DNA of 40,809 bases from an uncultured Victivallaceae bacterium (GTDB taxonomy: Bacteria; Verrucomicrobiota; Lentisphaeria; Victivallales; Victivallaceae): positions 1 to 40,809 of the forward strand of contig CALXXL010000018.1 in the NCBI GenBank assembly GCA_944392655.1. Direction: 5' to 3'. How positions within the stretch are numbered: the first letter of the stretch is position 1; every line of letters begins with the position of its first letter. Positions 32,758-40,809 of this stretch are shown here, in pieces. The translations under genes were made by a program, and so were the position numbers. The notes under the pieces were generated by a model. That model saw only the letters and a list, made by a program, of their open reading frames with translations, was not told where the DNA came from and ran no database searches.

Positions 32758-35514
32758 ATGAAAAAAATTATTGGATGTCTTTTTATGGCAATGGCACTAT
32801 TCACTGGTGCAAGTGGATTTGCAGATAATTCTGTATCCATGACAACTAAATCAGGCCTTATAATAAAAACACAGGTATGTGAACTGTCAATGGGATCAAG
32901 AGTTATAGCAATTGAACCGCCATGGAATGCACGTTATTTTATGAGTATTGGCGATATAACTGAATTTGAACACTCGGAAAACAGTGTAAAAATGATTCAG
33001 ACAAGTTCATCAAAATTCAAATTGGAAAACTATTCCGCAACAGTGCAACCGGATGGGGCAATTACAGTTGAACTCAGCGGGAAAATGATCGAAAATCTGC
33101 CTTCAATGCTGGAATATTCAGCTTTTTGTGTACCGGAATATGTATTCAGCGGATGTAGATTTTCAGGGATAACAATGAACGGAAGCAAGTTTTCCGGAGA
33201 GATCAGTCCCGTGGTCAACAAGGAAATGGATCGACTGGCGGAAAATTTTAAAGAGCTGACAGTTGAATCACCTTTTGGAAAGATAAAATTTGAAATCCTC
33301 GAAGGTCCGGGAATGAATATGATTGACCGCCGCGGAACCACCTTTATGGATATGCCGTGCTTCTGGATCGGCAATCCGAGTATCCCTCTGGAATTCAACA
33401 AATCCTGCAAATCTGTAATCAAATTAACGTTTACTGTTTCCGGCACGCTTAATCCGGCAGAACCGATAACGGTCAAAGATTACCCGGATGAAATTCTGAT
33501 TGCAGAAAACACCTTGATATCCCCAATGAAGATTGATACGCCTCAAATGATACCTCCCCCAAAGGAGATAGAATATTCTTCCGAAATTATGTCTGTTCCG
33601 GCAGACAGCTCATGGTCAATCGCGCCAGAGTTGCTGAAAGAGGATGGTCAACGTTTGAATCGTGCCTTTGAGCGTATTCTCAATCACGATCTTAAGCTGA
33701 ATATGTTCAATCGCGATATAGCAGTAGGCATCTCATGCAACGCCGGCGAATGCGAAAGCAAATTGGTATCGGAACAGGCATTGATAAAGATCGAATATAA
33801 GCCGGAACTGGCGGAAGAAGAATACTATCTCACGGTTTCTACCAATGGCGCAGTTATAAGTGCATCGACTCCGCGGGGAGCATTCTATGGATTGATCACA
33901 TTGAAAAATCTTTATCAGGGCAACGGCTTTGCCGGAGCTGTTATTCATGACTATCCGGATATGCCAATCCGCAGCGTACACCTGTGCCTCGATGCAGGTG
34001 ACCGTACCTATTTTAACCTGGTTGAGGATGTGTTCGCTCCAACAAAAATCAATGCGATTATCGGTGAAGTCGAATATGTACAATGGAATGCCACCAAACA
34101 CCTCGGTATACATAAGCCCACCGGCATGACACCGGAAGAACTGGCAGAATTTGCCCAATTGTGTTATGACAACTATATAGAATTCATACCTCTGCTGCAA
34201 ACGCTGGGACATTCCGAATGGCTCTTTGTCAACGGCAAAAATACCGATATGGCAGAAGACCCGGATGAACCATACGCATATAATGTTTCCCATCCTGACA
34301 CATATCCTCTTATGACTGCAATTCTGGATGAGTTGCTGGGAATATGCAATGTAAAATATCTCCATATCGGTCATGATGAAGTAACCATGCGCGGACGATT
34401 CCCTTATCGGCCGGAAAATGTGGAAAAAGGAATAAAAAAGATTGTCTTTGACGACGTGATGTTCTATTACAATTATGCCAAAGCTCACAATATCCGCATT
34501 ATGATGTGGCATGATATGTTTATGAATGAGGACGAATCAGGAGTATCTTCAGGCGGCCCGCCGCACAATCTCTACACTCTGCGCAAAGAGTTCCCGCGTG
34601 ATATAATTATATGCGTCTGGCGATACAGCGGTCAGAACTTCCCTGAGTTTGAACTGTTGAAGAAAGAAGGGTTTGAAACTATTGGCTGTTCATGGTACAA
34701 TAAAGGGAATCCCGAGCAGCTGGCGGCTGAAGTTGCCAGAACAAAATCACTTGGTATGATGCAGACAACATGGGCCGGATATTTCGGCAGCACTACATTG
34801 CTTACTGATAACTTCCACCAGGTGGAGCCGTATGTACGTGGCGGCAGCCACTTCTGGAACAGTGACAGAACGGTCAATAACTTTGATTTCAGCAGAATTC
34901 TCTGCAATATGTTATATGATGCTGATGTTATTCATCCGGAACAGCAGACAAACGGTTTTATGGTCGATCTCTCTGGCGTTGCCAACCTGAAGCTCACACC
35001 GGAATTTGCCCCATTCCTTTTGAATTCAACCAGTGGGATGGAAAACCTTCCTGAAGAAGACTATTATGGCGAAGTCAAGTTTAAGATTCCCCAGATTGAC
35101 GGCGAAAATGCGGCAATAGCTTTTAAATCAAGAAACAACCCGCTCTTCCCTGATACAGAGATTCAGATTGATATAAACACCAAGGCAACTGAACTATACA
35201 TTCTGAATACTTCGGTCGGTGTTATTCCCGCGCCAAGAACGGTTATGGGAACGACAACATTATATTATGCTGATGGAACAAGCTATAGTTATCAGGTAAA
35301 ATATGGTGTTGATGTGGCAATTTCCAAAAGTGATTTCAATTATAAACTAAGTACCTACAACTCATATACATGGTCTTTTGACGGTGTCACACAGCACATC
35401 TGGTATTACACCATAAAAAATCCGCATCCGGATAAAGAGATTGCCAGAATAGGTTTTTCCGGTTCACCGGAAGAGTTCAGTTATTATATTCTAGGACTGT
35501 CTTTTATCCAGTAA
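32758..35514 (+). CDS. Secreted GH20-type beta-N-acetylhexosaminidase with extra N-terminal domain
   Basis: 918 aa with a signal peptide (residues 1-21). An N-terminal region (about 24-255) is a beta-rich domain I do not recognise. A GH20b-like domain (about 262-400) ends in the typical STPRGAFYGLITL segment and DYPDMPIR. The barrel follows with the catalytic pair Asp540-Glu541 in HIGHDEV, where most GH20 enzymes have HIGGDE. These retain the substrate-assisted mechanism on terminal beta-GlcNAc or GalNAc. From about 740 a C-terminal beta-rich domain follows. AAAGGAG precedes ATG 32758. The family call is firm on the DE pair; exact specificity is not known. It has a strong terminator behind it. 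Confidence 0.78.
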   Translation: MKKIIGCLFMAMALFTGASGFADNSVSMTTKSGLIIKTQVCELSMGSRVIAIEPPWNARYFMSIGDITEFEHSENSVKMIQTSSSKFKLENYSATVQPDGAITVELSGKMIENLPSMLEYSAFCVPEYVFSGCRFSGITMNGSKFSGEISPVVNKEMDRLAENFKELTVESPFGKIKFEILEGPGMNMIDRRGTTFMDMPCFWIGNPSIPLEFNKSCKSVIKLTFTVSGTLNPAEPITVKDYPDEILIAENTLISPMKIDTPQMIPPPKEIEYSSEIMSVPADSSWSIAPELLKEDGQRLNRAFERILNHDLKLNMFNRDIAVGISCNAGECESKLVSEQALIKIEYKPELAEEEYYLTVSTNGAVISASTPRGAFYGLITLKNLYQGNGFAGAVIHDYPDMPIRSVHLCLDAGDRTYFNLVEDVFAPTKINAIIGEVEYVQWNATKHLGIHKPTGMTPEELAEFAQLCYDNYIEFIPLLQTLGHSEWLFVNGKNTDMAEDPDEPYAYNVSHPDTYPLMTAILDELLGICNVKYLHIGHDEVTMRGRFPYRPENVEKGIKKIVFDDVMFYYNYAKAHNIRIMMWHDMFMNEDESGVSSGGPPHNLYTLRKEFPRDIIICVWRYSGQNFPEFELLKKEGFETIGCSWYNKGNPEQLAAEVARTKSLGMMQTTWAGYFGSTTLLTDNFHQVEPYVRGGSHFWNSDRTVNNFDFSRILCNMLYDADVIHPEQQTNGFMVDLSGVANLKLTPEFAPFLLNSTSGMENLPEEDYYGEVKFKIPQIDGENAAIAFKSRNNPLFPDTEIQIDINTKATELYILNTSVGVIPAPRTVMGTTTLYYADGTSYSYQVKYGVDVAISKSDFNYKLSTYNSYTWSFDGVTQHIWYYTIKNPHPDKEIARIGFSGSPEEFSYYILGLSFIQ

Positions 35515-35524
35515 TCTGATATAG

Positions 35525-35564
35525 AAAAGACAGCTCTCAACATAATTGGGAGCTGTCTTTTTTT
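35525..35564 (+). terminator. Terminator of the gpsA-GH20 unit
   Basis: AAAAGACAGCTC (35525-35536) pairs with GAGCTGTCTTTT (from 35550), with T-run to 35564. Confidence 0.9.
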
Positions 35565-35573
35565 GCTGATTGT

Positions 35574-35610
35574 AAAAAAATCCCGGCAGAATTTCAATTG
35601 CCGGGATTTT
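35574..35610 (-). terminator. Terminator of the GH84-like gene
   Basis: TCCCGGCA (35581-35588) pairs with TGCCGGGA (35599-35606). On the minus strand a T-run follows (plus-strand A-run 35574-35580). The stem may act in both directions. Confidence 0.88.
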
Positions 35611-35628
35611 ATATTTTTATTCAGAATA

Positions 35629-37962
35629 TTACTTAAGTTCAACAGTGCCGAAATAGCTTGGCAGATGGAATTTAAATCCGCCACGTCCCCAGGATTGAAC
35701 TTTGCCTGAACTGTTCTCGATACGATGGACATTGACTTTCCACTGCTGTCCGGCAGCCGGAGCAGGAGGTGTCACACCAGGATGCTTTTCAGTATTATAC
35801 ATCTTGTCTTCCATCTGAGTGGCATATCGGGTAAAATTGGTTGCTGTCGGGCGGATAAACACTTCTGCACTCCAACCGGTTTCCGTTGGCGCAGTGCGGA
35901 CCTTCCAATCACCGTTCCAGAACACATTGCCGTTGCATGCGGCTTCATCAAACATATTGCCGGCAAAGTCAAAGCAATAGTGGGCATATGAACCGATATT
36001 TTCCTGCGTGTCCGGCAATACCTGAAGCATTATCTCCACACAATCCGGGTTGGCAAATACCGCATCGTCAAACTTGGTTCGCGGATTCTCGGGAAGAGGA
36101 GTCTTGGCCGGAACATCAAACGCCATATAAACGCCGTCATCGGTATAACTCATATAGACCTTGGTCGGAGCATTGTCTTCCGAACCATCTGCATTTTTCA
36201 ACAACAATATCGTTGCATCATCCCATTCTCCTGGAGCGAGCACACCGTCAAGCACCACAGCACTCGTCTGTTTCTTTATTTCAGCTTTCGGCAGTTCAGC
36301 TGCAAGCAATGACTTTGCGCGTTCAATTCTGGCCTGAATACGATCAAGACCAAACGCATAACCGACATTGAACGGTTTGCCATTCAATGTATTCATCTTA
36401 GCAACTTCATCAAGCGCCGCCTGATACTGTTCAACAGACAGATCTTTCAGCTGATCGCGGAAACCGGTATATTCAACGTCGTCAAACACGGTAAGAATAC
36501 TGCGAAGATTATTGATCGGCTTTACAAATGACGGATCGAACACCATCGCCAGAGCGGTATTATATGACCGTTCTGCATTGTATGCTTCCGGATTCCACAG
36601 ATAATCGCAGGTGGAAAGGAACCGCAACGCTTCATAGTTGCGGCAGCCATTACGATAGAAACAGCCGTTGAGATAAATCATATCGGCATTATCCCGTTCC
36701 ATGCCGGGATAGAATCTGGTTTCCCAGCGCGGAAGCGGAGAATAAAATCCATTGGAGTTATCAAAAAGGAAGATCTCCTGACCATTCAAAAGATTTTGCA
36801 AACGTTCAATTTCATATCCCTGAATTTCCGGAGAGAATACTCCACGGCCGGTCCAAACCCACATAACCTCTTTGGGCGCAGCTTTCCCCCAGTCACGGAT
36901 ATACTTGTCAACCATCGGACGGCCAACGCCATGGCTGAATGCATACGGTGCGCCAACCATACTCAGTTTAAGGTTCGGAAAATCCGGAATAAGAGTATCA
37001 TAAAGATACTTCATCATATAACCATGCGCTTCACCAATCGAGTTGTGAAACATATCCATCTCTTCCTGGTTGTAAGCGTAGAAACCTTCATTAATATCGT
37101 ACGGAGTAAGGTCATCAGCGCCGATCATAATATAAGTATAACCGCTTTCTGCCATTTTGCGGCATGCATCGGCCAGCATCTTGAGATCAGCCGGATCAGC
37201 AATATTGAACTGTTTATTGGTAGCCGGCTTGCTGTAAATATGCGGCAATGCCATAAATTCCATTGCCCCCATATCGCTCAGTTTCTTGATTGCCTCAAAC
37301 ACATGCTTATTCTGTTCCCACCATTCCGGTTTGGTCCAGTTGTTCTGAAGAATTGATGCGGTGCTGCCGACTTTGAACTGTAACGCAAACAAATAACCGT
37401 CTTCAGATTGATTGGAAAGATAGTCACTGATAAAACGGTGACGCCATACCGGATAATCTTCCACTTCGGCGATTTTCTGTATTGTTTCGCCATCTTTCTC
37501 ATAAAGCAGCTGAGCCAGAGAACAGAAACCGAAAAGAACACCCTTTTCATCAGTTCCTGTAATAATTACCGACATCTTTTCCGGACTATTTTCCAACAAT
37601 TTCAAGGCATAGCCCTGAGTCGGTAAAAGCGGCATATCGTAATTGTAAAGTTTTTGAATTTCAGCATTTGCCAGTAAACCGGCATGAATTTCCAATGCGA
37701 CGGCATCTTCACCATGTTTTAACGAGGAGACAGCATCGCGATAGAATTTTTCACCCAGCTTGCAAACTTCCGGCATTTCACCACCATGCCAGATAACATT
37801 CACTTTGTCCGGAGTCACTGCGGCTTCCTGATATTCAGAAAGTACATAGTGAGGTTCCGGATAGATCTTTCCAATCGGGTGCGGAGGGGCAATTTCAGCT
37901 TGCACTGCACCAACGGAAAATACCGTTAGCACAGATACAGCAATCTGATAAAATTTGTTCAT
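35629..37962 (-). CDS. Secreted GH84-like beta-N-acetylglucosaminidase with CBM9-like C-terminal domain
   Basis: 777 aa, signal peptide residues 1-22 (ending AVQA). Residues about 30-170 resemble the GH20b/N-terminal domain of GH84 enzymes. The barrel follows, with adjacent Asp283-Asp284 in IGADDLTPYD matching the catalytic DD pair of GH84 O-GlcNAcase-like enzymes. From about 567 a CBM9/DOMON-like beta-sandwich begins (LDGVLAPGEWDDA, then YMSYTDDGVYMAFDVP) and extends to the end. Such binding modules often hold the enzyme on carbohydrate. AAGGA lies before ATG 37962. It is convergent with the GH20-type gene. The GH84 assignment is by motif only; other GH20-like clans cannot be excluded. Confidence 0.68.
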   Translation of the reverse strand: MNKFYQIAVSVLTVFSVGAVQAEIAPPHPIGKIYPEPHYVLSEYQEAAVTPDKVNVIWHGGEMPEVCKLGEKFYRDAVSSLKHGEDAVALEIHAGLLANAEIQKLYNYDMPLLPTQGYALKLLENSPEKMSVIITGTDEKGVLFGFCSLAQLLYEKDGETIQKIAEVEDYPVWRHRFISDYLSNQSEDGYLFALQFKVGSTASILQNNWTKPEWWEQNKHVFEAIKKLSDMGAMEFMALPHIYSKPATNKQFNIADPADLKMLADACRKMAESGYTYIMIGADDLTPYDINEGFYAYNQEEMDMFHNSIGEAHGYMMKYLYDTLIPDFPNLKLSMVGAPYAFSHGVGRPMVDKYIRDWGKAAPKEVMWVWTGRGVFSPEIQGYEIERLQNLLNGQEIFLFDNSNGFYSPLPRWETRFYPGMERDNADMIYLNGCFYRNGCRNYEALRFLSTCDYLWNPEAYNAERSYNTALAMVFDPSFVKPINNLRSILTVFDDVEYTGFRDQLKDLSVEQYQAALDEVAKMNTLNGKPFNVGYAFGLDRIQARIERAKSLLAAELPKAEIKKQTSAVVLDGVLAPGEWDDATILLLKNADGSEDNAPTKVYMSYTDDGVYMAFDVPAKTPLPENPRTKFDDAVFANPDCVEIMLQVLPDTQENIGSYAHYCFDFAGNMFDEAACNGNVFWNGDWKVRTAPTETGWSAEVFIRPTATNFTRYATQMEDKMYNTEKHPGVTPPAPAAGQQWKVNVHRIENSSGKVQSWGRGGFKFHLPSYFGTVELK

Positions 37963-38014
37963 TTTCTACATCCTTATTTTGTTAATGGTTGCTTTTTTTG
38001 CGATTCAGTCCTCT

Positions 38015-38042
38015 AATATATTATGTTTATCTGGTTTGTAAA
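38015..38042 (-). promoter_or_regulatory. Candidate promoter of the GH84-like gene
   Basis: On the minus strand TTTACA (38042-38037), 16 bp, TATATT (38020-38015), about 50 bp before the start codon. Confidence 0.5.
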
Positions 38043-38088
38043 GTTGTTTTTCTTTATGCTTTCGAAAATTTTAACGTTTAAACTATCA

Positions 38089-38106
38089 ATAATCAATATT
38101 GATTAT
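38089..38106. promoter_or_regulatory. 18-bp perfect palindrome, candidate operator of the sulfur-fusion gene
   Basis: ATAATCAATATTGATTAT lies in the divergent region and covers the -35 hexamer of the plus-strand promoter candidate. A partial ATCAAT repeat lies directly to its left. Position and symmetry suit a repressor site; the regulator is not in the window. Confidence 0.45.
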
Positions 38107-38128
38107 CATTTTTATAGATTTTTATAAT
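38099..38128 (+). promoter_or_regulatory. Candidate promoter of the CoA-disulfide-reductase fusion
   Basis: TTGATT (38099-38104), 18 bp, TATAAT (38123-38128). The -35 hexamer is inside the palindrome at 38089-38106. Confidence 0.4.
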
Positions 38129-38187
38129 TATTGCTATATATTATGCTGAATTTATTATTTTCAAACTTATTTAGAAAGAAATAGAAA

Positions 38188-40602
38188 ATGAAAATTATTA
38201 TAATCGGAGCGGTAGCGGCAGGAGCCAGCGCAGCAGCCAGACTTAGAAGACTCGATGAAAATGCGGAAATAGTCCTTCTTGAACGCGGTCAATATATGTC
38301 GTATGCCAACTGTGGATTACCATATCATCTCGGCAATGTTATTCCGGACAGAGATTCTCTGCTTGTTATGCCGGAGAAAAAGTTTAAAGCCTGGTTCAAT
38401 ATCGATGTCCGACTCGGCAACGAAGTCATCGCTATAAATCGTGCAAATAAGAGCGTATCTGTCCGCAAAACCGATGGAACTGAATATGAAGAAAATTACG
38501 ATAAACTTCTTCTCGCCACAGGTTCCAGGCCAATAGATCTGCCATTACCTGGAATTGACGACTCACGCATTCATACCTTATGGACTATTCCAGATATGGA
38601 CGCAGTGAAAAAACTGGTGGGAGAAGGTGTAAAAAAAGCTGTTGTCGTGGGTGGCGGATTTATTGGTCTTGAAACAGCAGAAAATCTGCACGCCTGTGGC
38701 ATTGAAGTAACAATTGTCCAGCATTCCACTCATGTTATGCCTAATTTTGACCGGGAAATGGCCTATTTTATCCATTCTGAACTGGCAATGTCCGGCATTG
38801 ACGTACTGCTTAACAGCGAAGTTACAGGCTTTACCTCTACCGGCGAAGCAGTAACCGTAAATCTGAAAGATGGCGCTGGCTTATCTGCCGATTTAGTGAT
38901 AATCAGTGCCGGAGTAAAACCGAATTCTGAGTTGGCTGGAGACGCCGGTTTGCTGCTTGGAGCACGCGGACATATTCAGGTGAATAAATTTCTGCAAACC
39001 TCAGATGAAAACATCTATGCTGCCGGAGACGCTATTGAATTTACCGACCCAATAACCGGTACGCCTTCGGCAATACCTCTTGCCGGACCGGCAAATAAAC
39101 AGGGACGCATTGCCGCCGGCAATATGCTGGGCGGAAAAACCGCATATCCAGGTAGTTTCGGTACTTCAGTGATAAAAATAGGAAGTTTAACTGCCGCAGG
39201 AGTCGGTCTTACCGAAGGCCGTCTTTTGCAACTCGGTCTGCCATTTCATAAAGTCTATACCCATCCCGCATCCAACGCCTCATATTATCCGGGTGGCGAA
39301 CAGTTGCATATGAAACTGCTCTTTGCGCCGGATGGAAAGATTTACGGTGCCCAGATTGTCGGGCGGAAAGGAGTTGATAAACGTCTTGACGTAATCGCTT
39401 CAGCCATGGAATCCGACAGAACGGCTCCTGATTTGGCAGAACTTGAACTTGCCTACGCTCCGCCGTACAGTTCGGCAAAGGATCCGGTCAACTTCCTCGG
39501 TATGATTGCTCAGGACATTCGTGACGGCCTGACTGAACTTGCCTATGCTGACTCTATTCCGGAAGACGCAATCTTAATTGACGTCCGGGAAGAAGCGGAA
39601 CATCAGCTTGGCTCAATTCCAGGTGTGCAAAATATCCCATTGGGGCAACTGCGCACTGCGTTGGCCGGACTGGATAAGAGCAAAGAGTATATTGTGCATT
39701 GTCAAGTTGGCTTGCGCGGTTATCTGGCGGAAAGAATTATGAAGCAGAATGGCTTCCGGGTAAAAAATCTCTCCGGCGGCTACCTCACATGGAAACAGTA
39801 TTTTGCTCCGCTTCCCGCAACTAAAAAAGTTCCGACTTCTAAGGTTCCTTCCACAACCTTGGAGGCAAAAACAGTTCTTGACGTCCGCACCCTCGCCTGT
39901 CCGGGACCAGTTGTCCGGTTGAAAAATGAGTTTGAAAAACTCAATCAGGGAGAAACATGTAAACTTATGGCGGCAAAATCATTTGCACCTGATCTTGCCG
40001 CATGGAGTTCCTCAAACGGCAACACTGTTATTTCCCAACAAAACAAAGACGATTATTTGGAAGCGTTGATTATGAAAGGCGCTCCCGCAACTACGGATGC
40101 CGGAGCCGTTGCAACAAATAATACAGTACAGGTAAAAAACGGAGCCATAATCCTTTTCAGCAATGATTTTGACAAAGTGATGGCCGCATTAATTATCGCC
40201 TGCGGGATGGCTGCTGCTGGCATGAAAACCGGAATATTCTTCACTTTCTGGGGATTGAATGCGCTGCGCCGCAATCCGGCTCCGCCGGTAAAAAAGAGCT
40301 TTATTCAAAAGATGTTCGGATTTATGATGCCGTGCGGAGTGAATAAACTTGTTCTTTCCAAAATGAATTTCGGTGGTATGGGCACTGCAATGATGAAAGA
40401 CATTATGAAAAAGCAAAACGTCATGTCTCTGCCCGACTTACTGCGGCAGGCCAGAGAATTGGGAGTGAAATTCACTGCCTGTGAAATGGCGATGAACGTT
40501 ATGGGCATAACCCGCGAAGAACTGATTGAAGTTGATGAGGTTGCCGGTATCGCCAGCTTTGTTGAATCCGCAAAAGGCAATGCCAATACACTGTTTATCT
40601 GA
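38188..40602 (+). CDS. CoA-disulfide reductase-rhodanese-TusA-DsrE fusion protein
   Basis: 804-aa multidomain cytosolic flavoprotein for reduction and transfer of sulfane sulfur. Residues 1-440: FAD/NAD(P)H oxidoreductase with GAVAAGASAA, redox Cys42 in YANCGLPYH, and VVVGGGFIGLETAENL, as in CoADR/NADH polysulfide reductases. Residues about 450-548: rhodanese with active Cys505 (HCQVGLRGY). About 562-632: TusA-type domain with Cys571 in ACPGPVVRL. About 650-804: DsrE-like domain with Cys765 (ACEMAMNVMGI), preceded by further Cys in IIACGMA and MPCGVNK. So persulfide could pass along Cys505, Cys571 and Cys765 to or from the flavin site. Similar fusions are known in anaerobes. It is monocistronic, with a weak AGAAAG site before ATG 38188. 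Confidence 0.9.
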   Translation: MKIIIIGAVAAGASAAARLRRLDENAEIVLLERGQYMSYANCGLPYHLGNVIPDRDSLLVMPEKKFKAWFNIDVRLGNEVIAINRANKSVSVRKTDGTEYEENYDKLLLATGSRPIDLPLPGIDDSRIHTLWTIPDMDAVKKLVGEGVKKAVVVGGGFIGLETAENLHACGIEVTIVQHSTHVMPNFDREMAYFIHSELAMSGIDVLLNSEVTGFTSTGEAVTVNLKDGAGLSADLVIISAGVKPNSELAGDAGLLLGARGHIQVNKFLQTSDENIYAAGDAIEFTDPITGTPSAIPLAGPANKQGRIAAGNMLGGKTAYPGSFGTSVIKIGSLTAAGVGLTEGRLLQLGLPFHKVYTHPASNASYYPGGEQLHMKLLFAPDGKIYGAQIVGRKGVDKRLDVIASAMESDRTAPDLAELELAYAPPYSSAKDPVNFLGMIAQDIRDGLTELAYADSIPEDAILIDVREEAEHQLGSIPGVQNIPLGQLRTALAGLDKSKEYIVHCQVGLRGYLAERIMKQNGFRVKNLSGGYLTWKQYFAPLPATKKVPTSKVPSTTLEAKTVLDVRTLACPGPVVRLKNEFEKLNQGETCKLMAAKSFAPDLAAWSSSNGNTVISQQNKDDYLEALIMKGAPATTDAGAVATNNTVQVKNGAIILFSNDFDKVMAALIIACGMAAAGMKTGIFFTFWGLNALRRNPAPPVKKSFIQKMFGFMMPCGVNKLVLSKMNFGGMGTAMMKDIMKKQNVMSLPDLLRQARELGVKFTACEMAMNVMGITREELIEVDEVAGIASFVESAKGNANTLFI

Positions 40603-40740
40603 GGATATCTGTATTTGCAATATCACAAACATTCTTGAAAATTTCTTAACCCAAGAATATTGTGAAATAAAATAAATTGTCTCAGACGTAAGAAAATTCG
40701 TTCAGATAAAGATTTTACCCTATAAGATTAATCAATCAAA

Positions 40741-40809
40741 ACCACCGGCTAAGCCGGTGGTATGCACCACGCCTTCAAGGCGATATTACCGGCAACCCGA
40801 CACGGGTTC
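40741..40809. repeat. Cluster of three hairpins at the right edge
   Basis: Three inverted repeats stand in 69 bp: ACCACCGGCT/AGCCGGTGGT (40741-40761), CGCCTT/AAGGCG (40770-40782) and AACCCG/CGGGTT (40794-40808). A competing stem GTGGT/ACCAC between the first two is also possible. No T-run follows, so simple terminators are unlikely. The set looks like the end of an IS200/IS605-type element, its guide RNA, or a REP-like unit, but the window ends before any gene. Confidence 0.45.

Noticed and set aside
33733-34512. 259-aa minus-strand ORF inside the GH20-type gene
   Set aside because: Long only because the opposite frame lacks stops; it covers the catalytic barrel of the real gene.
38089-38106. 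FNR/CRP-type site
   Set aside because: FNR sites read TTGAT-N4-ATCAA; here the half-sites are in the opposite order, so another regulator family is more likely.

Overview
The window looks like a chromosomal segment of a Gram-negative, probably anaerobic, glycan-degrading gut bacterium. The best guess is the PVC group, Lentisphaerota/Victivallales-like. This rests on an outer-membrane MlaA-type lipoprotein, secreted GlcNAc-directed hydrolases, and a giant AIDA-like repeat protein without a signal peptide. No 16S or other decisive marker is present, so the placement is inference. No tRNA, rRNA, CRISPR array or transposase gene was seen.

Layout. 1-3380 (minus): a huge surface/adhesin-like repeat protein, C-terminus off the left edge, with a long AT-rich leader to about 3787. 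3788-4258 (minus): ogt. 4461-10025 (plus): two tandem GH89 alpha-N-acetylglucosaminidases sharing a sharply bounded 506-bp nearly identical block. 10173-11585: ybaK and a bile acid:Na+ symporter (BASS) family transporter, convergent with an MFS permease (11573-12763, minus). 12960-14330: MATE exporter. 14391-17056 (minus): a secreted phosphodiesterase with a LamG-like tail and a zinc alcohol dehydrogenase. 17225-18307 (minus): serC, divergent from a seven-gene plus-strand operon (18545-23495) carrying an ACT protein, paaK, a GNAT-like acyltransferase, queD, queE, a small Nif11-like protein and queC.

23486-31044 (minus): a tightly packed unit read as MlaA-alpha/beta-hydrolase fusion lipoprotein, hrpA, aroE, prepilin peptidase. 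31213-31479 (minus): rpsO. 31735-35514 (plus): gpsA and a secreted GH20-type hexosaminidase, convergent with a secreted GH84-like enzyme with a CBM9-like tail (35629-37962, minus). 38188-40602 (plus): a CoA-disulfide-reductase/rhodanese/TusA/DsrE fusion for sulfane-sulfur handling. The last 70 bases hold three consecutive hairpins, cut by the window edge.

Functionally, four secreted hydrolases (two GH89, one GH20, one GH84-like) all target terminal N-acetylhexosamine, which suits mucin O-glycan or heparan-type substrates. Several starts are preceded by a recurring promoter pattern, TTGnnn-like, 16-17 bp, TATATT. The items most worth follow-up are the MlaA-hydrolase fusion, the Nif11-like protein inside the preQ0 operon, the conversion tract between the GH89 genes, the palindrome over the sulfur-fusion promoter, and the hairpin cluster at the right edge.
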